Assembly: GCA_947495915.1 (NCBI GenBank)
Contig: CANMAW010000005.1
Coordinates: 1-64,000, forward strand
DNA length: 64,000 nt
Reading direction: 5' to 3'
DNA from: Maribacter algarum (ex Lu et al. 2025) (nom. illeg.)
Lineage (GTDB): Bacteria > Bacteroidota > Bacteroidia > Flavobacteriales > Flavobacteriaceae
Each line of letters begins with the position of its first letter. The first letter of the stretch is position 1. Below the pieces are notes generated by a model, which made no database searches, was not told the DNA's origin, and saw only the letters and a program-made list of their open reading frames with translations. Below are positions 8,566 to 16,782 of the stretch, in pieces. The translations under genes and the position numbers were made by a program.

Positions 8566-9129
8566 ATGAAAGAAAAATTAAAAGAACATATTGAAAATTT
8601 AACACCTCTTACAGATGATGAATTTTCCTTTGTTTTATCACATTTCTCATTTGAAAAACACAAAAAAAATGATTTTCTTATTCGAGAAGGAGAAAACGTA
8701 AGGCACTGTTATTTTGTTGTTTCAGGGCTTTTGAAATTAGTTTTCAATGATAAAGATGAAAAGCAACACATTGTATCCTTTGCAATGGAAGATTGGTGGG
8801 AAAGTGATTTTTCGGCTTACTTTACAAAAACTAAAGCAAAAATGTCATTGCAATGTATTGAAAACACTACCGTATTTTCAATTAGCCTTGATAATTATGA
8901 AAAATTATCTACTGAATTACCCAAAATGGAGCGTTTCTTTCTTAAAAAATCTAATTCAGGACATATTGCTGCACAAAATAGGATTTTATCATTTCTAACA
9001 TCGAGTGCTAAGGAGAGATACGAACAATTACTTAAACAATACCCTTCATTATTTCAAAGAGTACCTAAAACCCTTTTAGCTTCTTATTTAGGGGTTTCTC
9101 GTGAGACGCTCAGTCGACTTTCTTCTTAA
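8566..9129 (+). CDS. Crp/Fnr family transcriptional regulator
   Basis: A 187-residue regulator: beta-roll sensor (NDFLIREGENVRHCYFVVSG, about 30-49) and C-terminal HTH (VPKTLLASYLGVSRETLSRL, about 164-183). It ends abruptly two residues after the recognition helix, a normal end for short flavobacterial Crp proteins. It is in one unit with a RidA-family gene; a perfect Crp-type box lies 21 bp after its stop. Confidence 0.88.
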   Translation: MKEKLKEHIENLTPLTDDEFSFVLSHFSFEKHKKNDFLIREGENVRHCYFVVSGLLKLVFNDKDEKQHIVSFAMEDWWESDFSAYFTKTKAKMSLQCIENTTVFSISLDNYEKLSTELPKMERFFLKKSNSGHIAAQNRILSFLTSSAKERYEQLLKQYPSLFQRVPKTLLASYLGVSRETLSRLSS

Positions 9130-9149
9130 AGTTTTCCTTTCTTTATAAT

Positions 9150-9165
9150 TGTGATGTTTGTCACG
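9150..9165 (+). promoter_or_regulatory. Crp/Fnr-type operator
   Basis: TGTGATGTTTGTCACG contains GTGA-N6-TCAC, the classic Crp half-site arrangement. It lies between the Crp/Fnr gene (stop 9129) and the next reading frames at 9219 and 9295, the right place for control of RidA. Confidence 0.6.
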
Positions 9166-9218
9166 CCCGAACAATACTATTATTTAAATATTTGCAGTGT
9201 AATCACAAAACTATAATT

Positions 9219-9314
9219 ATGAAAAATAAAGTAAAATTATTAGCAATTATATTATTAACAACTATGTCAACATACGCACAAAAGAAAGGAACAAATGGAA
9301 AAACGAATAATTAA
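9219..9314 (+). CDS. Small signal-peptide ORF ahead of RidA
   Basis: A 31-codon frame with a textbook export signal: MKNKVKLLAIILL, then MSTYAQ, followed by KKGTNGKTNN and stop. It overlaps the first 20 bp of the RidA-like gene in another frame. Either it is a tiny translated leader, or the signal peptide of a formerly exported RidA protein that has shifted frame by one base. No other evidence of expression. Confidence 0.35.
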   Translation: MKNKVKLLAIILLTTMSTYAQKKGTNGKTNN

Positions 9315-9684
9315 TCCATGGCAATGGCAAAACGAAAGAAGTTATGTACAGGCAGTAGAAGTGAAAAAACCTGAAGGAACTTTATATATATCAGGGCAAA
9401 CAGCAACAAATGCAGATGGAAAATCAAGTATTGAAGATATGAAAACTCAACTAATTGAATCTTTGGCTAATTTAGAAAAAGTTATTACAGAAGCTGGATA
9501 CAAATGTGAGAATATAATTAGATTAAACGTATATACCACTTCAACAGATGAGCTATTTTCTTGTTTTGATATTTTCCAAAATTGGATAACTAGACATAAT
9601 ATAAAACAGACAAGTACCTTATTAGAGGTAAAAAGTCTTTTTGAAACATTAAAAGTAGAATTAGAAGTTACTGTTGTTAAGTAA
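9295..9684 (+). CDS. RidA family protein (YjgF/YER057c/UK114)
   Basis: A 129-residue RidA-family protein; the family includes enamine/imine deaminases acting as trimers. Seen: GTLYISGQTATNADGKS (about 28-44), and IIRLNVYTTSTDELFSCFD (about 77-95). The C-terminal region lacks the Arg of canonical RidA (R105 in the usual RVAVE-type motif); here it reads STLLEVKSLF, so it belongs to a non-archetypal subgroup and deaminase activity is uncertain. It lies downstream of a Crp/Fnr gene and its box. Confidence 0.85.
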   Translation: MEKRIINPWQWQNERSYVQAVEVKKPEGTLYISGQTATNADGKSSIEDMKTQLIESLANLEKVITEAGYKCENIIRLNVYTTSTDELFSCFDIFQNWITRHNIKQTSTLLEVKSLFETLKVELEVTVVK

Positions 9685-9716
9685 TATTTGATTAAGGTAT
9701 TCGGATAAAAAACGAA

Positions 9717-9856
9717 TGCCCAACAACGTATAAAAGTAATAGTGGTTTGGGGCTTAACTGAAACCGCTATTACTTTTAATTTAATATATTGTTATGCGAA
9801 AAGTAAATGCATTTTACCCCCTATTACTCTAATACAAACCCGTTGTAATCAATAGC
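9717..9856. repeat. attC-like intercassette site 7
   Basis: Left core TGCCCAACAAC (9717-9727) is the exact reverse complement of 8517-8527. Right core GTTGTAATCAATAGC (9842-9856) is matched over all 15 bases at 10754-10768. Short interior with AAAAGTAATAGTGGTTT and AAACCGCTATTACTTTT arms, able to form its own 17-bp stem. Confidence 0.77.
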
Positions 9857-9930
9857 GAAAAAATACTTGTAAGAAATTTTCTAGAAAAGTTAAACTGCAA
9901 ATTGTACTTTAATACATCTTGTTTTTAATT

Positions 9931-10557
9931 TTACATTCCATATTTATAACCTATTCGGATGGTAAAATTAAAAAGGTAATTATCGGTTCCTTGAGAATCT
10001 AACTCTGATGTACTCCTAAAAAAGTTAAGTAAATCAAATCCCAAACCTGTTTTAAATTCGACATTCCATCTATAATTAATATTTCGTTTCATACCCCAGG
10101 CAAGTGTTAAAAATAAACCACTCTCAGCATTAATATCAACGTCTTTAGGTGAATAAGCTAAAAACCTAGGATAGTAACGAAAAGCCCCAGAGGCAAAATC
10201 ACCACTATTATGAAATGTGTTTTTGCTATTTCCCTGGCGTTTTCTTGAGTTGTAGTACCATCTAACCCACAAAGAACCTACTGGCAAAAATAACGGGTAT
10301 TGATAAAACAATGAGTTTGGGTTTTTCTGATTAGACATAATATTATCATCTGAAATTATTTTATCTTTAATAAAAATTGGTGCTTCATAGCCAAATTCGG
10401 TTCTAAAAGCCCAATTTTTATTCAAACCAGTTTCGTTATTCCACCAAATACCAAGGGCTCCTGTTTGTATTCCGCTAATAGATTCATCAACTATCTGAGC
10501 TTTACAAACAGAAAAAAATAAAATTAGAATAAAGGGACTCCGAAAGAGATATTTCAA
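9931..10557 (-). CDS. Putative outer-membrane barrel protein, inverted in its unit
   Basis: A 208-residue exported protein (signal peptide ending CKAQ). Aromatic, alternating segments (GALGIWWNNETGLNKNW, RTEFGYEA, WVRWYYNSRKR, RYYPRFLAYS, NVEFKTGLGF) and the terminal RIGYKYGM suggest a small outer-membrane beta-barrel. It is a paralogue of the protein at 27454 (IQTGALGIWW / MQTGFLGVWF; ESGLFLTLAWGMKRN / KNGLFIMPSWGIRRN). Unlike nearly every gene in the array it is on the minus strand. Its unit has perfectly matched 15-base ends. Confidence 0.7.
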   Translation of the reverse strand: MKYLFRSPFILILFFSVCKAQIVDESISGIQTGALGIWWNNETGLNKNWAFRTEFGYEAPIFIKDKIISDDNIMSNQKNPNSLFYQYPLFLPVGSLWVRWYYNSRKRQGNSKNTFHNSGDFASGAFRYYPRFLAYSPKDVDINAESGLFLTLAWGMKRNINYRWNVEFKTGLGFDLLNFFRSTSELDSQGTDNYLFNFTIRIGYKYGM

Positions 10558-10669
10558 AATTAAAAATAGTTGTTAGTTAAACCTCACAAACGTAGGAAAA
10601 ATCAACTTCGTATGCGGTTGAATCTGTAATCACAAACGTTGTAGAGAAGGAATTTGCTCATGCGCAATC

Positions 10670-10691
10670 GTTATGTCGATGGACTTTTTAG
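10670..10691 (+). repeat. Shared cassette-tail string, copy 1
   Basis: A 22-base string beginning GTTATGTCGATGG is identical at 28069-28090. Both copies lie about 80-115 bp before the left core of an attC-like site, and both are followed by GCAAATGGAC and later ACTCGGACG. Here the neighbouring barrel gene points the opposite way. Confidence 0.6.
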
Positions 10692-10753
10692 CTTGTTTGA
10701 GCAAATGGACTTTAGCGTTTAAAACAAAACAGAATATGCTTACTCGGACGAAA

Positions 10754-10960
10754 GCTATTGATTACAACAAAACCTAAACGTAATGTGGGCTAAGGGTTTT
10801 ATTCGCAGCGTTTGCGTATTTTTATGAGGTCGCAAAATCTTTGGGATTTTGCTTTGGACGAGAAAAAAATAAATCAAAACAAAAAGATTTCGCTATGTGC
10901 GTGGCGGAAAGCAAACGCCAATTTGCTCCCGCACTGTTCATAGCTCAACCGTTGTATGCC
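10754..10960. repeat. attC-like intercassette site 8
   Basis: Left core GCTATTGATTACAAC (10754-10768); right core GTTGTATGCC (10951-10960), matched by GGCATACCAC at 11415 with one difference. Type A interior: GTCGCAAAATC, GGATTTTGC. AATGTGGGC on the left can pair with GCTCCCGCACT on the right. The 456 bp from 10558 to 11013 hold this site and the tail of the preceding unit, with no gene. Confidence 0.75.
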
Positions 10961-11013
10961 ATTGTGTACAACCTCTATAAAAATAGTGTCTAACAAGTTA
11001 AAAGGTTAACCCA

Positions 11014-11406
11014 ATGAAAAAAATCATCACTTTTACCGTTTTATTTCTAATTGTATTATCGTGCTCAGACTCAAAAGATGGCGACTGGGACGATAATATA
11101 AAACTATCCCAAAAAGAAGTACAACTTTCTTCTGGGCAAAACAATGTCGAAATATCAACGGAAGGCACCGGATGGTGGATTGGGGAAGTTTCAATGGACG
11201 GGGAATTATTCGACTTAAATGGAATTGACACAACAAAGGAAAATTTTACTATTGAAGAAACTGAATTCTCTATTGAAAGAAAAAATTCAACGGAAATTTA
11301 TATTTCAATGCAACAAAACCGAACTGAATCTACAAGGGTTTTGATAATTGGACTTCAAGCGGGTAATTATTTTGATGGAATAAAGATTACGCAGTCAGCG
11401 AATTAA
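11014..11406 (+). CDS. Small lipoprotein, BACON-like
   Basis: A 130-residue lipoprotein (lipobox IVLSC, Cys about 17). The mature part is one all-beta domain with KLSQKEVQLSSGQNNVEIST and a conserved TGWWIGEV, ending ILIIGLQAGNYFDGIKITQSA; this pattern resembles BACON domains, which bind carbohydrate or mucin-like ligands in some Bacteroidota proteins. Sole gene of its unit. Ligand unknown. Confidence 0.7.
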   Translation: MKKIITFTVLFLIVLSCSDSKDGDWDDNIKLSQKEVQLSSGQNNVEISTEGTGWWIGEVSMDGELFDLNGIDTTKENFTIEETEFSIERKNSTEIYISMQQNRTESTRVLIIGLQAGNYFDGIKITQSAN

Positions 11407-11414
11407 AGAACAAC

Positions 11415-11618
11415 GGCATACCACAAAACCTATAAACAATACGGGCTTCGGGCTTAGTCGCAGGGTTTGTGTATTTTTATGATGTCGCTACATCTTATGG
11501 ATTTAGCTTTAGAACAAAAAAATAAAACGAAACAATAAGCTTTAGCTTCGTGCGCAGACGGCAACGAAAAGTTTCCTTACTACCGCACTACGCTTAGCCC
11601 AAACGTTGTAAGTAATTT
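11415..11618. repeat. attC-like intercassette site 9 (left core altered)
   Basis: Left core GGCATACCAC (11415-11424), where the unit start predicts GGCATACAAC; one base of the invariant AAC is changed. Right core GTTGTAAGTAATTT (11605-11618) is matched by AAACTACTTACAAC at 12555 (13 of 14). Type A interior, with GTCGCTACATC, GGATTTAGC and AAGCTTTAGC. Confidence 0.72.
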
Positions 11619-11630
11619 AAAAATATCCCT

Positions 11631-11906
11631 TTGAGAATATTTAAAAACATATTATTATTCCAAAAAAAAATATTTTTTATCTCTTATATGATTTCAATCG
11701 TGATTGGAATATTACTTGGCGGCAAATTTTCTACTATTGGATTCTGTTTCATTATAATTGCTCCAATAATTCAATATTACGTTTATGAAATAAAACATAA
11801 AAACGAATATTACTTCTACTATAATTTAGGATTAGGCAATCTTGAACTATGGGCTTCTACATTCATAATAGCTTTAATTAATCTGTTGATATTATCATTA
11901 ATATGA
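11631..11906 (+). CDS. Small membrane subunit beside an ABC ATPase
   Basis: A 91-residue protein with about three membrane helices (about residues 14-31, 33-50, 72-90) and a short charged loop (EIKHKNEYYFYYNLGLG) typical of coupling helices. It begins with TTG; the first ATG (11688) would remove the first helix. Its stop overlaps the ATG of the ABC ATPase by 4 bp, so the two are translationally coupled and likely form one minimal transporter or an exporter-like complex. Substrate unknown. Confidence 0.65.
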   Translation: MRIFKNILLFQKKIFFISYMISIVIGILLGGKFSTIGFCFIIIAPIIQYYVYEIKHKNEYYFYYNLGLGNLELWASTFIIALINLLILSLI

Positions 11907-12586
11907 ATGGACTACATATTGACAGTTTAACCAAAAAATACAATAATAAAGTCATCCTAAGTGATATATTCCTCTCGTGCGAAAAAGGCAAAATAACGGG
12001 TTTAATTGGTAGAAATGGTTCTGGAAAATCTACGTTTTTAAAAATAGTATTTGGGACTGAAAAGGCTGAATCGAAATTTGTACGAATAGGTAAAAAAATA
12101 ATTAGAAATATTTCAGATGGAAGAAATCTAATCAACTATTTGCCACAAGACAATTTCTTACCAAATAACATAAAAATAAGCACATTAATAAAGCTATTTC
12201 TTTCAAAAGAGAATTCGGATATTCTATTTAAGAACGAGCATATAATTCCATTGTTAAACAAACAAAATCAAGACTTGTCTGGCGGCGAAAAAAGAATAGT
12301 GGAAATATTACTAATCATTCATTCTGATACAGAGTACATTTTACTTGATGAACCATTTAACGGAGTAAGCCCCATTGTTCGGGATTATATCATAGAATAT
12401 ATTAAGAAAATGAAGTTGAATAAAGGATATATTATTACGGACCACGATTATGAAAATGTAATCAATTTAGCGGATAGTATTTTGTATTTGCAAAATGGAT
12501 ATTTAAAAGAAATCAATGACAAAAGCGAATTAGTTGAGTTAGGCTATCTAACAAAAACTACTTACAACAATACCTATAGCAAATAG
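11903..12586 (+). CDS. ABC transporter ATP-binding protein
   Basis: A 227-residue ABC ATPase: Walker A GRNGSGKS (36-43), Q-loop LPQDN (about 84), signature LSGGEKR (about 127), Walker B YILLDEPF (about 146) and H-loop ITDHD (about 181). It partners the small membrane protein just upstream. The C-terminal residues TTYNNTYSK and the stop are encoded by the left core of the next attC-like site. Exporter or importer cannot be told; a solute-binding protein is not present. Confidence 0.9.
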   Translation: MNGLHIDSLTKKYNNKVILSDIFLSCEKGKITGLIGRNGSGKSTFLKIVFGTEKAESKFVRIGKKIIRNISDGRNLINYLPQDNFLPNNIKISTLIKLFLSKENSDILFKNEHIIPLLNKQNQDLSGGEKRIVEILLIIHSDTEYILLDEPFNGVSPIVRDYIIEYIKKMKLNKGYIITDHDYENVINLADSILYLQNGYLKEINDKSELVELGYLTKTTYNNTYSK

Positions 12587-12766
12587 GGCGAAAAAGTGCT
12601 AAATTTAATGTCTTGGTATTATTTATTAAGTCCGCCAAATCTTTTGGATTTGGCAATTAAAAAAGAAAAAATAATTACAAAACAAAAAGCTTTGGCTCGC
12701 AGACCAGACGGAAACGAAAAGTTTCCTTGTCTGCCCTACTTGCCATAACTGAGACCGTTGTGTGTC
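12555..12766. repeat. attC-like intercassette site 10
   Basis: Left core AAACTACTTACAAC (12555-12568); right core GAGACCGTTGTGTGTC (12751-12766). Nearly identical to site 6 in its interior and right half: GCCAAATCTTTTGGATTTGGC, then CAGACCAGACGG, TTTCCTTG and CTGCCCTACTTGCCATA. The predicted partner GACACACAAC is represented by GAACCCACAAC at 14148. Confidence 0.75.
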
Positions 12767-12876
12767 AGCTATCAAAACACCTAATAAAAATAAAATCTAT
12801 TAAAAATTCACAGTTTGCTTTTTCTACTGTCTAATATAATGTAGCCAAAACTCATTGGTTATTTAAATTTATTAAA

Positions 12877-13287
12877 ATGTCAGTAATTAAAAATCACGAT
12901 GTACAAAGTATTAACCTATCAACATCAACCGAAAAAGCATTTGATTACATTGCCAATCCTGTAAACTTAGAAAAATGGACTGGAGCTTTTAAAAATGCCG
13001 ATGACAAATCTGCACTATTAGTTACTCCAAACGGAGAACTTAAAATTGGTTTAGAAACAAAAACTAATAGAGAATTAGGAACTATAGATTGGTACATGAC
13101 AATGCCGGACAAAAGTGTAGGCGCTGCATATTCAAGAGTAACTTCAGGACCTGATGGTAAGGCTATTTATTCTTTTGTTTTAATAGCTCCACCTGTGCCT
13201 TTAGAAGAAATAGAAGGAACTTTGACAGCTCAAATAGGTCAACTTAAGGATGAACTAATAAAATTACAAGAAATTTTAACAGTATAA
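12877..13287 (+). CDS. SRPBCC family protein
   Basis: A 136-residue START/Bet v1-like (SRPBCC) protein: STEKAFDYIANPVNLEKWTG (about 17-36) is the canonical first strand-helix. The rest is antiparallel strands with a long C-terminal helix from about 115 covering the hydrophobic pocket. Small-molecule binding is expected; the ligand is unknown. A strong terminator separates it from the sigma-factor gene in the same unit. Confidence 0.8.
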   Translation: MSVIKNHDVQSINLSTSTEKAFDYIANPVNLEKWTGAFKNADDKSALLVTPNGELKIGLETKTNRELGTIDWYMTMPDKSVGAAYSRVTSGPDGKAIYSFVLIAPPVPLEEIEGTLTAQIGQLKDELIKLQEILTV

Positions 13288-13296
13288 AAAAACATA

Positions 13297-13326
13297 AAAA
13301 AGGCTAAATTTCATTTTAGCCTTTTT
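13297..13326 (+). terminator. Rho-independent terminator
   Basis: Perfect 12-bp stem AAAAAGGCTAAA / TTTAGCCTTTTT with loop TTTCAT, the right arm supplying the T run. It lies between the SRPBCC gene and the sigma factor, so the latter needs its own promoter or readthrough. The symmetric A and T tracts could serve both strands. Confidence 0.8.
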
Positions 13327-13338
13327 ATAAATCTAAAC

Positions 13339-14139
13339 ATGAAAGAGCAACTGATAAAAGAAAGCTTAGCAGGAAATAAAAAAAGTCTTGAAAAATTGAT
13401 AAAATCTATTGAAGGTTTAGTGTACAATTTGACACTTCGTTTTTTATGGAATAAAGCGGATGCAGAAGATGCCACCCAAGAAATTTTGATAAAAGTAATA
13501 ACCAATTTAAGTAAATTTAATAGGAAAAGTAAATTTGATACTTGGGTTTATAGCGTTTCTACTAATTACTTAATCAACCAAAAGAAAAGTTCGTTTGAGA
13601 AGCATCCTATGTCGTTTAGTAGCTTTTCTGAAGAATTATATATGATTAAAGAGCCTGTTAGTTATGATTTACCTGATAAATATTTATTAGAAAAAGAAAT
13701 GAAAACAGGTTGTACCTTAGCAATGTTACAATGCCTGAGCAGAAATTTGAGAATTGTTTTTATACTAGGTAGTGTTCTTAAAATAAAAAGTAATGTAGCT
13801 TGTGAAATTTTAGAAATTACACCTGTAAATTTTAGAAAAAGACTGGAAAAGTCAAGAAAACTAATAGATACTTTTATGAATTCTAATTGTGGTGTTTACA
13901 ATCCTAAAAACCTTTGTAGGTGCAACAATAAAATAAACAATGCTTTAGCTTGTAAAAGAATTATAAAGAACGACCTGAGTTTTGTTTCTGATGTAGAAGT
14001 TTATAATGACGAAATGGAAGAATTAAATTCTATGACTGGTATTTATGGAAATCACGGAAAATTTAAAAGTAAATCAGACTTTTATAATGAGCTAGCAAAA
14101 CTTGTAATGAATAAAAGAATAATAAATTTCGAGCAATAA
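13339..14139 (+). CDS. Sigma-70 family RNA polymerase sigma factor
   Basis: A 266-residue ECF-like sigma factor. Region 2 is clear (LTLRFLWNKADAEDATQEIL and KFNRKSKFDTWVYSVSTNYL, about 33-75) and region 4 sits near 133-170 (RIVFILGSVLKIKSNVACEILEI). A C-terminal extension has CGVYNPKNLCRCNNKI (about 193-208), a Cys cluster that could bind metal, and about 60 further residues. Which promoters it reads is unknown; the SRPBCC gene in the same unit is the obvious candidate partner. Confidence 0.82.
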   Translation: MKEQLIKESLAGNKKSLEKLIKSIEGLVYNLTLRFLWNKADAEDATQEILIKVITNLSKFNRKSKFDTWVYSVSTNYLINQKKSSFEKHPMSFSSFSEELYMIKEPVSYDLPDKYLLEKEMKTGCTLAMLQCLSRNLRIVFILGSVLKIKSNVACEILEITPVNFRKRLEKSRKLIDTFMNSNCGVYNPKNLCRCNNKINNALACKRIIKNDLSFVSDVEVYNDEMEELNSMTGIYGNHGKFKSKSDFYNELAKLVMNKRIINFEQ

Positions 14140-14149
14140 ATAAAGCCGA

Positions 14150-14289
14150 ACCCACAACAAAGTATAAAATTAATTGCTTGGTTCTAGCCTACTTACGAAA
14201 ATCTTCGCGGATTTTCAGCTTGGTGTGTACTTGCAAAGTTAAGTGCTAACTCACGCAACTACTCATAGCTGATACCGTTAGTTGTAAGC
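14150..14289. repeat. attC-like intercassette site 11
   Basis: Left core ACCCACAAC (14150-14158); right core GATACCGTTAGTTGTAAGC (14271-14289), imperfectly matched by GCCAGCAGCTAAC at 16631. Type B interior: CTACTTACGAAAATCTTCG, CGGATTTTC, with the right side CATAGCTGATACCGTT. Confidence 0.7.
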
Positions 14290-14305
14290 AGAAAAAACAA
14301 ACCTC

Positions 14306-15232
14306 ATGAGTCCAAAAATAAAAACATTAAAGCCAAATGAACTTTTGGAATCTTTCATGGATTTTGGATTAAAACGGAATGACATTTTCAAAAAGGGACA
14401 TGAACTTTTCTATATTGCCAAGTTACAAGATTTAACACCAATTTCTCGGCCCCCTGTTCCTCCTGTAAAATCAAAAACACATTCTTTAATTTTTCTTACA
14501 AGTGGTGTTTTAGAAATGAATGTTGGTTATCAAAAAATTCATATCAATAAAAATGAATGTGTTATAATTCCGGCTGGTATGGTTTTTAGTCATAGTATTG
14601 AAAATTATAATAAAGGAAAAGAAGGAAAAGGCATTATTTGTGGATTTAGTGATGATTTTTTAATTGGACAAATTGGTAGTCGTGATTTGTTAAAATCTTT
14701 CGAATTTTTGACAATTTTAGGAAATCCAATTATCAAGCCTAAAAAACAATCCATAAAATATCTAGTTCAATCACTGAATAGAATTATGTATGAATACAAA
14801 ACATCAAATCTAAAAAACGTACTCATACTACAATCTTACTTTATTTCTATACTTTGCGAATTAAACACTGATTACCTATCTGCTTCTTTAAAAAAAAATA
14901 AAACTGCAATTAAGATAACTAATAGATTTATAGAGTTAGTTCACAAAAAAATAAATACTACACACCAAGTTTCTACTTATGCTTCATTGCTAAATATCAG
15001 CCCTAATCATTTAAATAAAACTATTAAAATAATTACCCAAAAATCTCCTTCTAATTGGATTAGAGAGATTTTGATTAACGAAGCAAAAGTATATCTCTTT
15101 CAAACTGACCTTTCTATACAGGAAATATCCTTACAATTAGGATTTGATGACCAATCATATTTTACTCGCATATTTAAAAAACAAGAAGGCATAACGCCAG
15201 TCGCTTATCGAGAATTGATTGATTTGTCCTAA
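14306..15232 (+). CDS. AraC family transcriptional regulator
   Basis: A 308-residue regulator with an N-terminal cupin sensor (LIFLTSGVLEMNVGYQKIHI, PAGMVFSHSIEN) and a C-terminal AraC domain from about 208: VSTYASLLNISPNHLNKTIK and LSIQEISLQLGFDDQSYFTRI, ending GITPVAYRE. It shares a unit with a broken small gene and an MDR dehydrogenase and may regulate them. The inducer is unknown. Confidence 0.9.
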   Translation: MSPKIKTLKPNELLESFMDFGLKRNDIFKKGHELFYIAKLQDLTPISRPPVPPVKSKTHSLIFLTSGVLEMNVGYQKIHINKNECVIIPAGMVFSHSIENYNKGKEGKGIICGFSDDFLIGQIGSRDLLKSFEFLTILGNPIIKPKKQSIKYLVQSLNRIMYEYKTSNLKNVLILQSYFISILCELNTDYLSASLKKNKTAIKITNRFIELVHKKINTTHQVSTYASLLNISPNHLNKTIKIITQKSPSNWIREILINEAKVYLFQTDLSIQEISLQLGFDDQSYFTRIFKKQEGITPVAYRELIDLS

Positions 15233-15348
15233 CATCAGATTGTTCTCTTCTAGTCTTGTTCTTCTCTCACCCCCTACTTTTGTTGGAGAAAAAATAAATG
15301 GTAAGCAATTATCATTTTATACGTTGTAAAAAAACATAATAAAATTGA

Positions 15349-15558
15349 ATGATTCACGTATTTAAGACTTCGGTTAGAACTACAAAGGATGTTGACAAAA
15401 TAAGACCTCTGCTAGATAATTTATCTTAGAATCTAAAATGGAATTTTGATTTAGAAGATTGTGACAATATTTTACGAATTGAAACTTCCTTTATCTCACC
15501 AAACACAATTATAAACCTACTGGTTGATGCCTCATTTGATTGTCAAGAATTAGAATAA
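15349..15558 (+). pseudogene. Small conserved-looking protein broken by a TAG codon
   Basis: Reading from the ATG at 15349 gives MIHVFKTSVRTTKDVDKIRP..LDNLS, then an in-frame TAG at 15427-15429. The same frame continues as NLKWNFDLEDCDNILRIET to QELE and a TAA at 15556. Together this is a plausible 69-residue alpha/beta protein resembling short flavobacterial hypothetical proteins. It lies 9 bp before the MDR gene, in the same direction. The single nonsense change is the simplest explanation; a sequencing error is possible. Confidence 0.65.
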
Positions 15559-15567
15559 ATAGAAATT

Positions 15568-16530
15568 ATGAAAAAAATGAAAGCAATAATATGCACAGAA
15601 TATGGAGAGCCAAACGTCTTAAAATTGACTGAAGTCCAAAAACCAATTCCAAAAAAAAATGAGGTAATAGTAAAAATTCACTCAACTGCTGTTACTGCAA
15701 GTGACTGCCTTATTCGTGGATTAAAGATACCTGGAGGACATCGCTTTCCTATGAAGCAGTTAATGAAATTTGGAATGCGTGTATTTATTGGATTTACAAA
15801 ACCACGAAACCCTATACTTGGTTTAGTATTCTCTGGTGTAATAGAAAAAACTAATAATGTTTCTAACTATAAACTTGGAGATGAAGTATATGGTTTTACG
15901 GGAGTAAGCAGAGGAACTTATGCAGAATATAAATGCGTATCTAATAAAGAAATAATATCAGGACAAATGGCTTTGAAACCTAAAAATGCCAGCCATCAAG
16001 AGGCTACAGCAATTGTTTACGGAGGAACATTAGCTATACATTTTATGAGGAATGCAAATATTAAAAAAGGACAAAAGGTTTTAATTTATGGAGCTTCTGG
16101 TGCGAATGGTACAGTTGCTGTACAAATTGCCCAGTATCATGGAGCTGAAGTCACAGCAGTTTGTAGTAATAAAAATTTTGATTTAGTAAAATCACTTGGT
16201 GCGAATAAAGTAATTGATTACACATCTAAAGATGCAATCAATAAGTTAGAAAAATATGATTTTATTTTAGATGCAGTTGGAAAAAACAAAACATCAAGTT
16301 TAAAAGTAGCATCTAAAACTTCACTTACATCGAATGGTATTTATGCATCCGTTGATGATGGTTTTTTAAAAATAAAACCAAGCTATTTACAAAAATTAAA
16401 TACCTATTTTGAAACTGGAAATTTTAAAGCTATAATTGATAGAACCTATTCTTTGAATGATACAGAAAAAGCCCACGAGTACGTAGAAGAAGGTCATAAA
16501 AAAGGGAATGTTATAATAAATGTGGTGTAA
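15568..16530 (+). CDS. MDR-family NAD(P)-dependent dehydrogenase/quinone reductase
   Basis: A 320-residue medium-chain dehydrogenase/reductase without the catalytic zinc ligands, so closer to quinone oxidoreductases. N-terminal GroES-like domain (ICTEYGEPNVLKLTEV, VTASDCLIRG, GLVFSGVIE) and a nucleotide fold with VLIYGASGANGTVAVQIAQ (about 171-189) and LGANKVIDY. It probably reduces quinones or enones with NAD(P)H. It follows an AraC regulator and a broken small gene in one unit. Confidence 0.87.
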   Translation: MKKMKAIICTEYGEPNVLKLTEVQKPIPKKNEVIVKIHSTAVTASDCLIRGLKIPGGHRFPMKQLMKFGMRVFIGFTKPRNPILGLVFSGVIEKTNNVSNYKLGDEVYGFTGVSRGTYAEYKCVSNKEIISGQMALKPKNASHQEATAIVYGGTLAIHFMRNANIKKGQKVLIYGASGANGTVAVQIAQYHGAEVTAVCSNKNFDLVKSLGANKVIDYTSKDAINKLEKYDFILDAVGKNKTSSLKVASKTSLTSNGIYASVDDGFLKIKPSYLQKLNTYFETGNFKAIIDRTYSLNDTEKAHEYVEEGHKKGNVIINVV

Positions 16531-16630
16531 AGAGTTAAGATATACCTTGTATTCGAACCTTCTTTATATTCAGAACTTTTTCAATAATTTACTTTAAATA
16601 TAGAAGGAGTTTTACTTAATTGATTAAAAA

Positions 16631-16771
16631 GCCAGCAGCTAACACAGTATATAATTTATTGCTAGGTATAGTCTATTTTCGAAAACCCTCGCGTATTTTC
16701 TATTCGGTTTGTATTTGCTAAATTAGTTGCATAAACCATGCAGCTAATCTTATACAAAACCATTATGCCCA
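16631..16771. repeat. attC-like intercassette site 12 (degenerate)
   Basis: Left core GCCAGCAGCTAAC (16631-16643); the right side reads TACAAAACCATTATGCCC where other sites have ACCGTTA (compare ACAAAACCGTTATAGC in site 5), so the G of the core is lost. Type B interior with TTTTCGAAAACCCTCGCG. The left half reads AACACAGTATATAATTTATTGCTAGG, close to site 5. Confidence 0.65.
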
Positions 16772-16782
16772 ATTAAGAGAGA

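Noticed and set aside
8319-12766. Intercassette blocks as riboswitches or structured RNAs
   Set aside because: They occur both before and after unrelated genes, and their ends match the far end of the same unit, which fits a recombination site better than a regulatory RNA.
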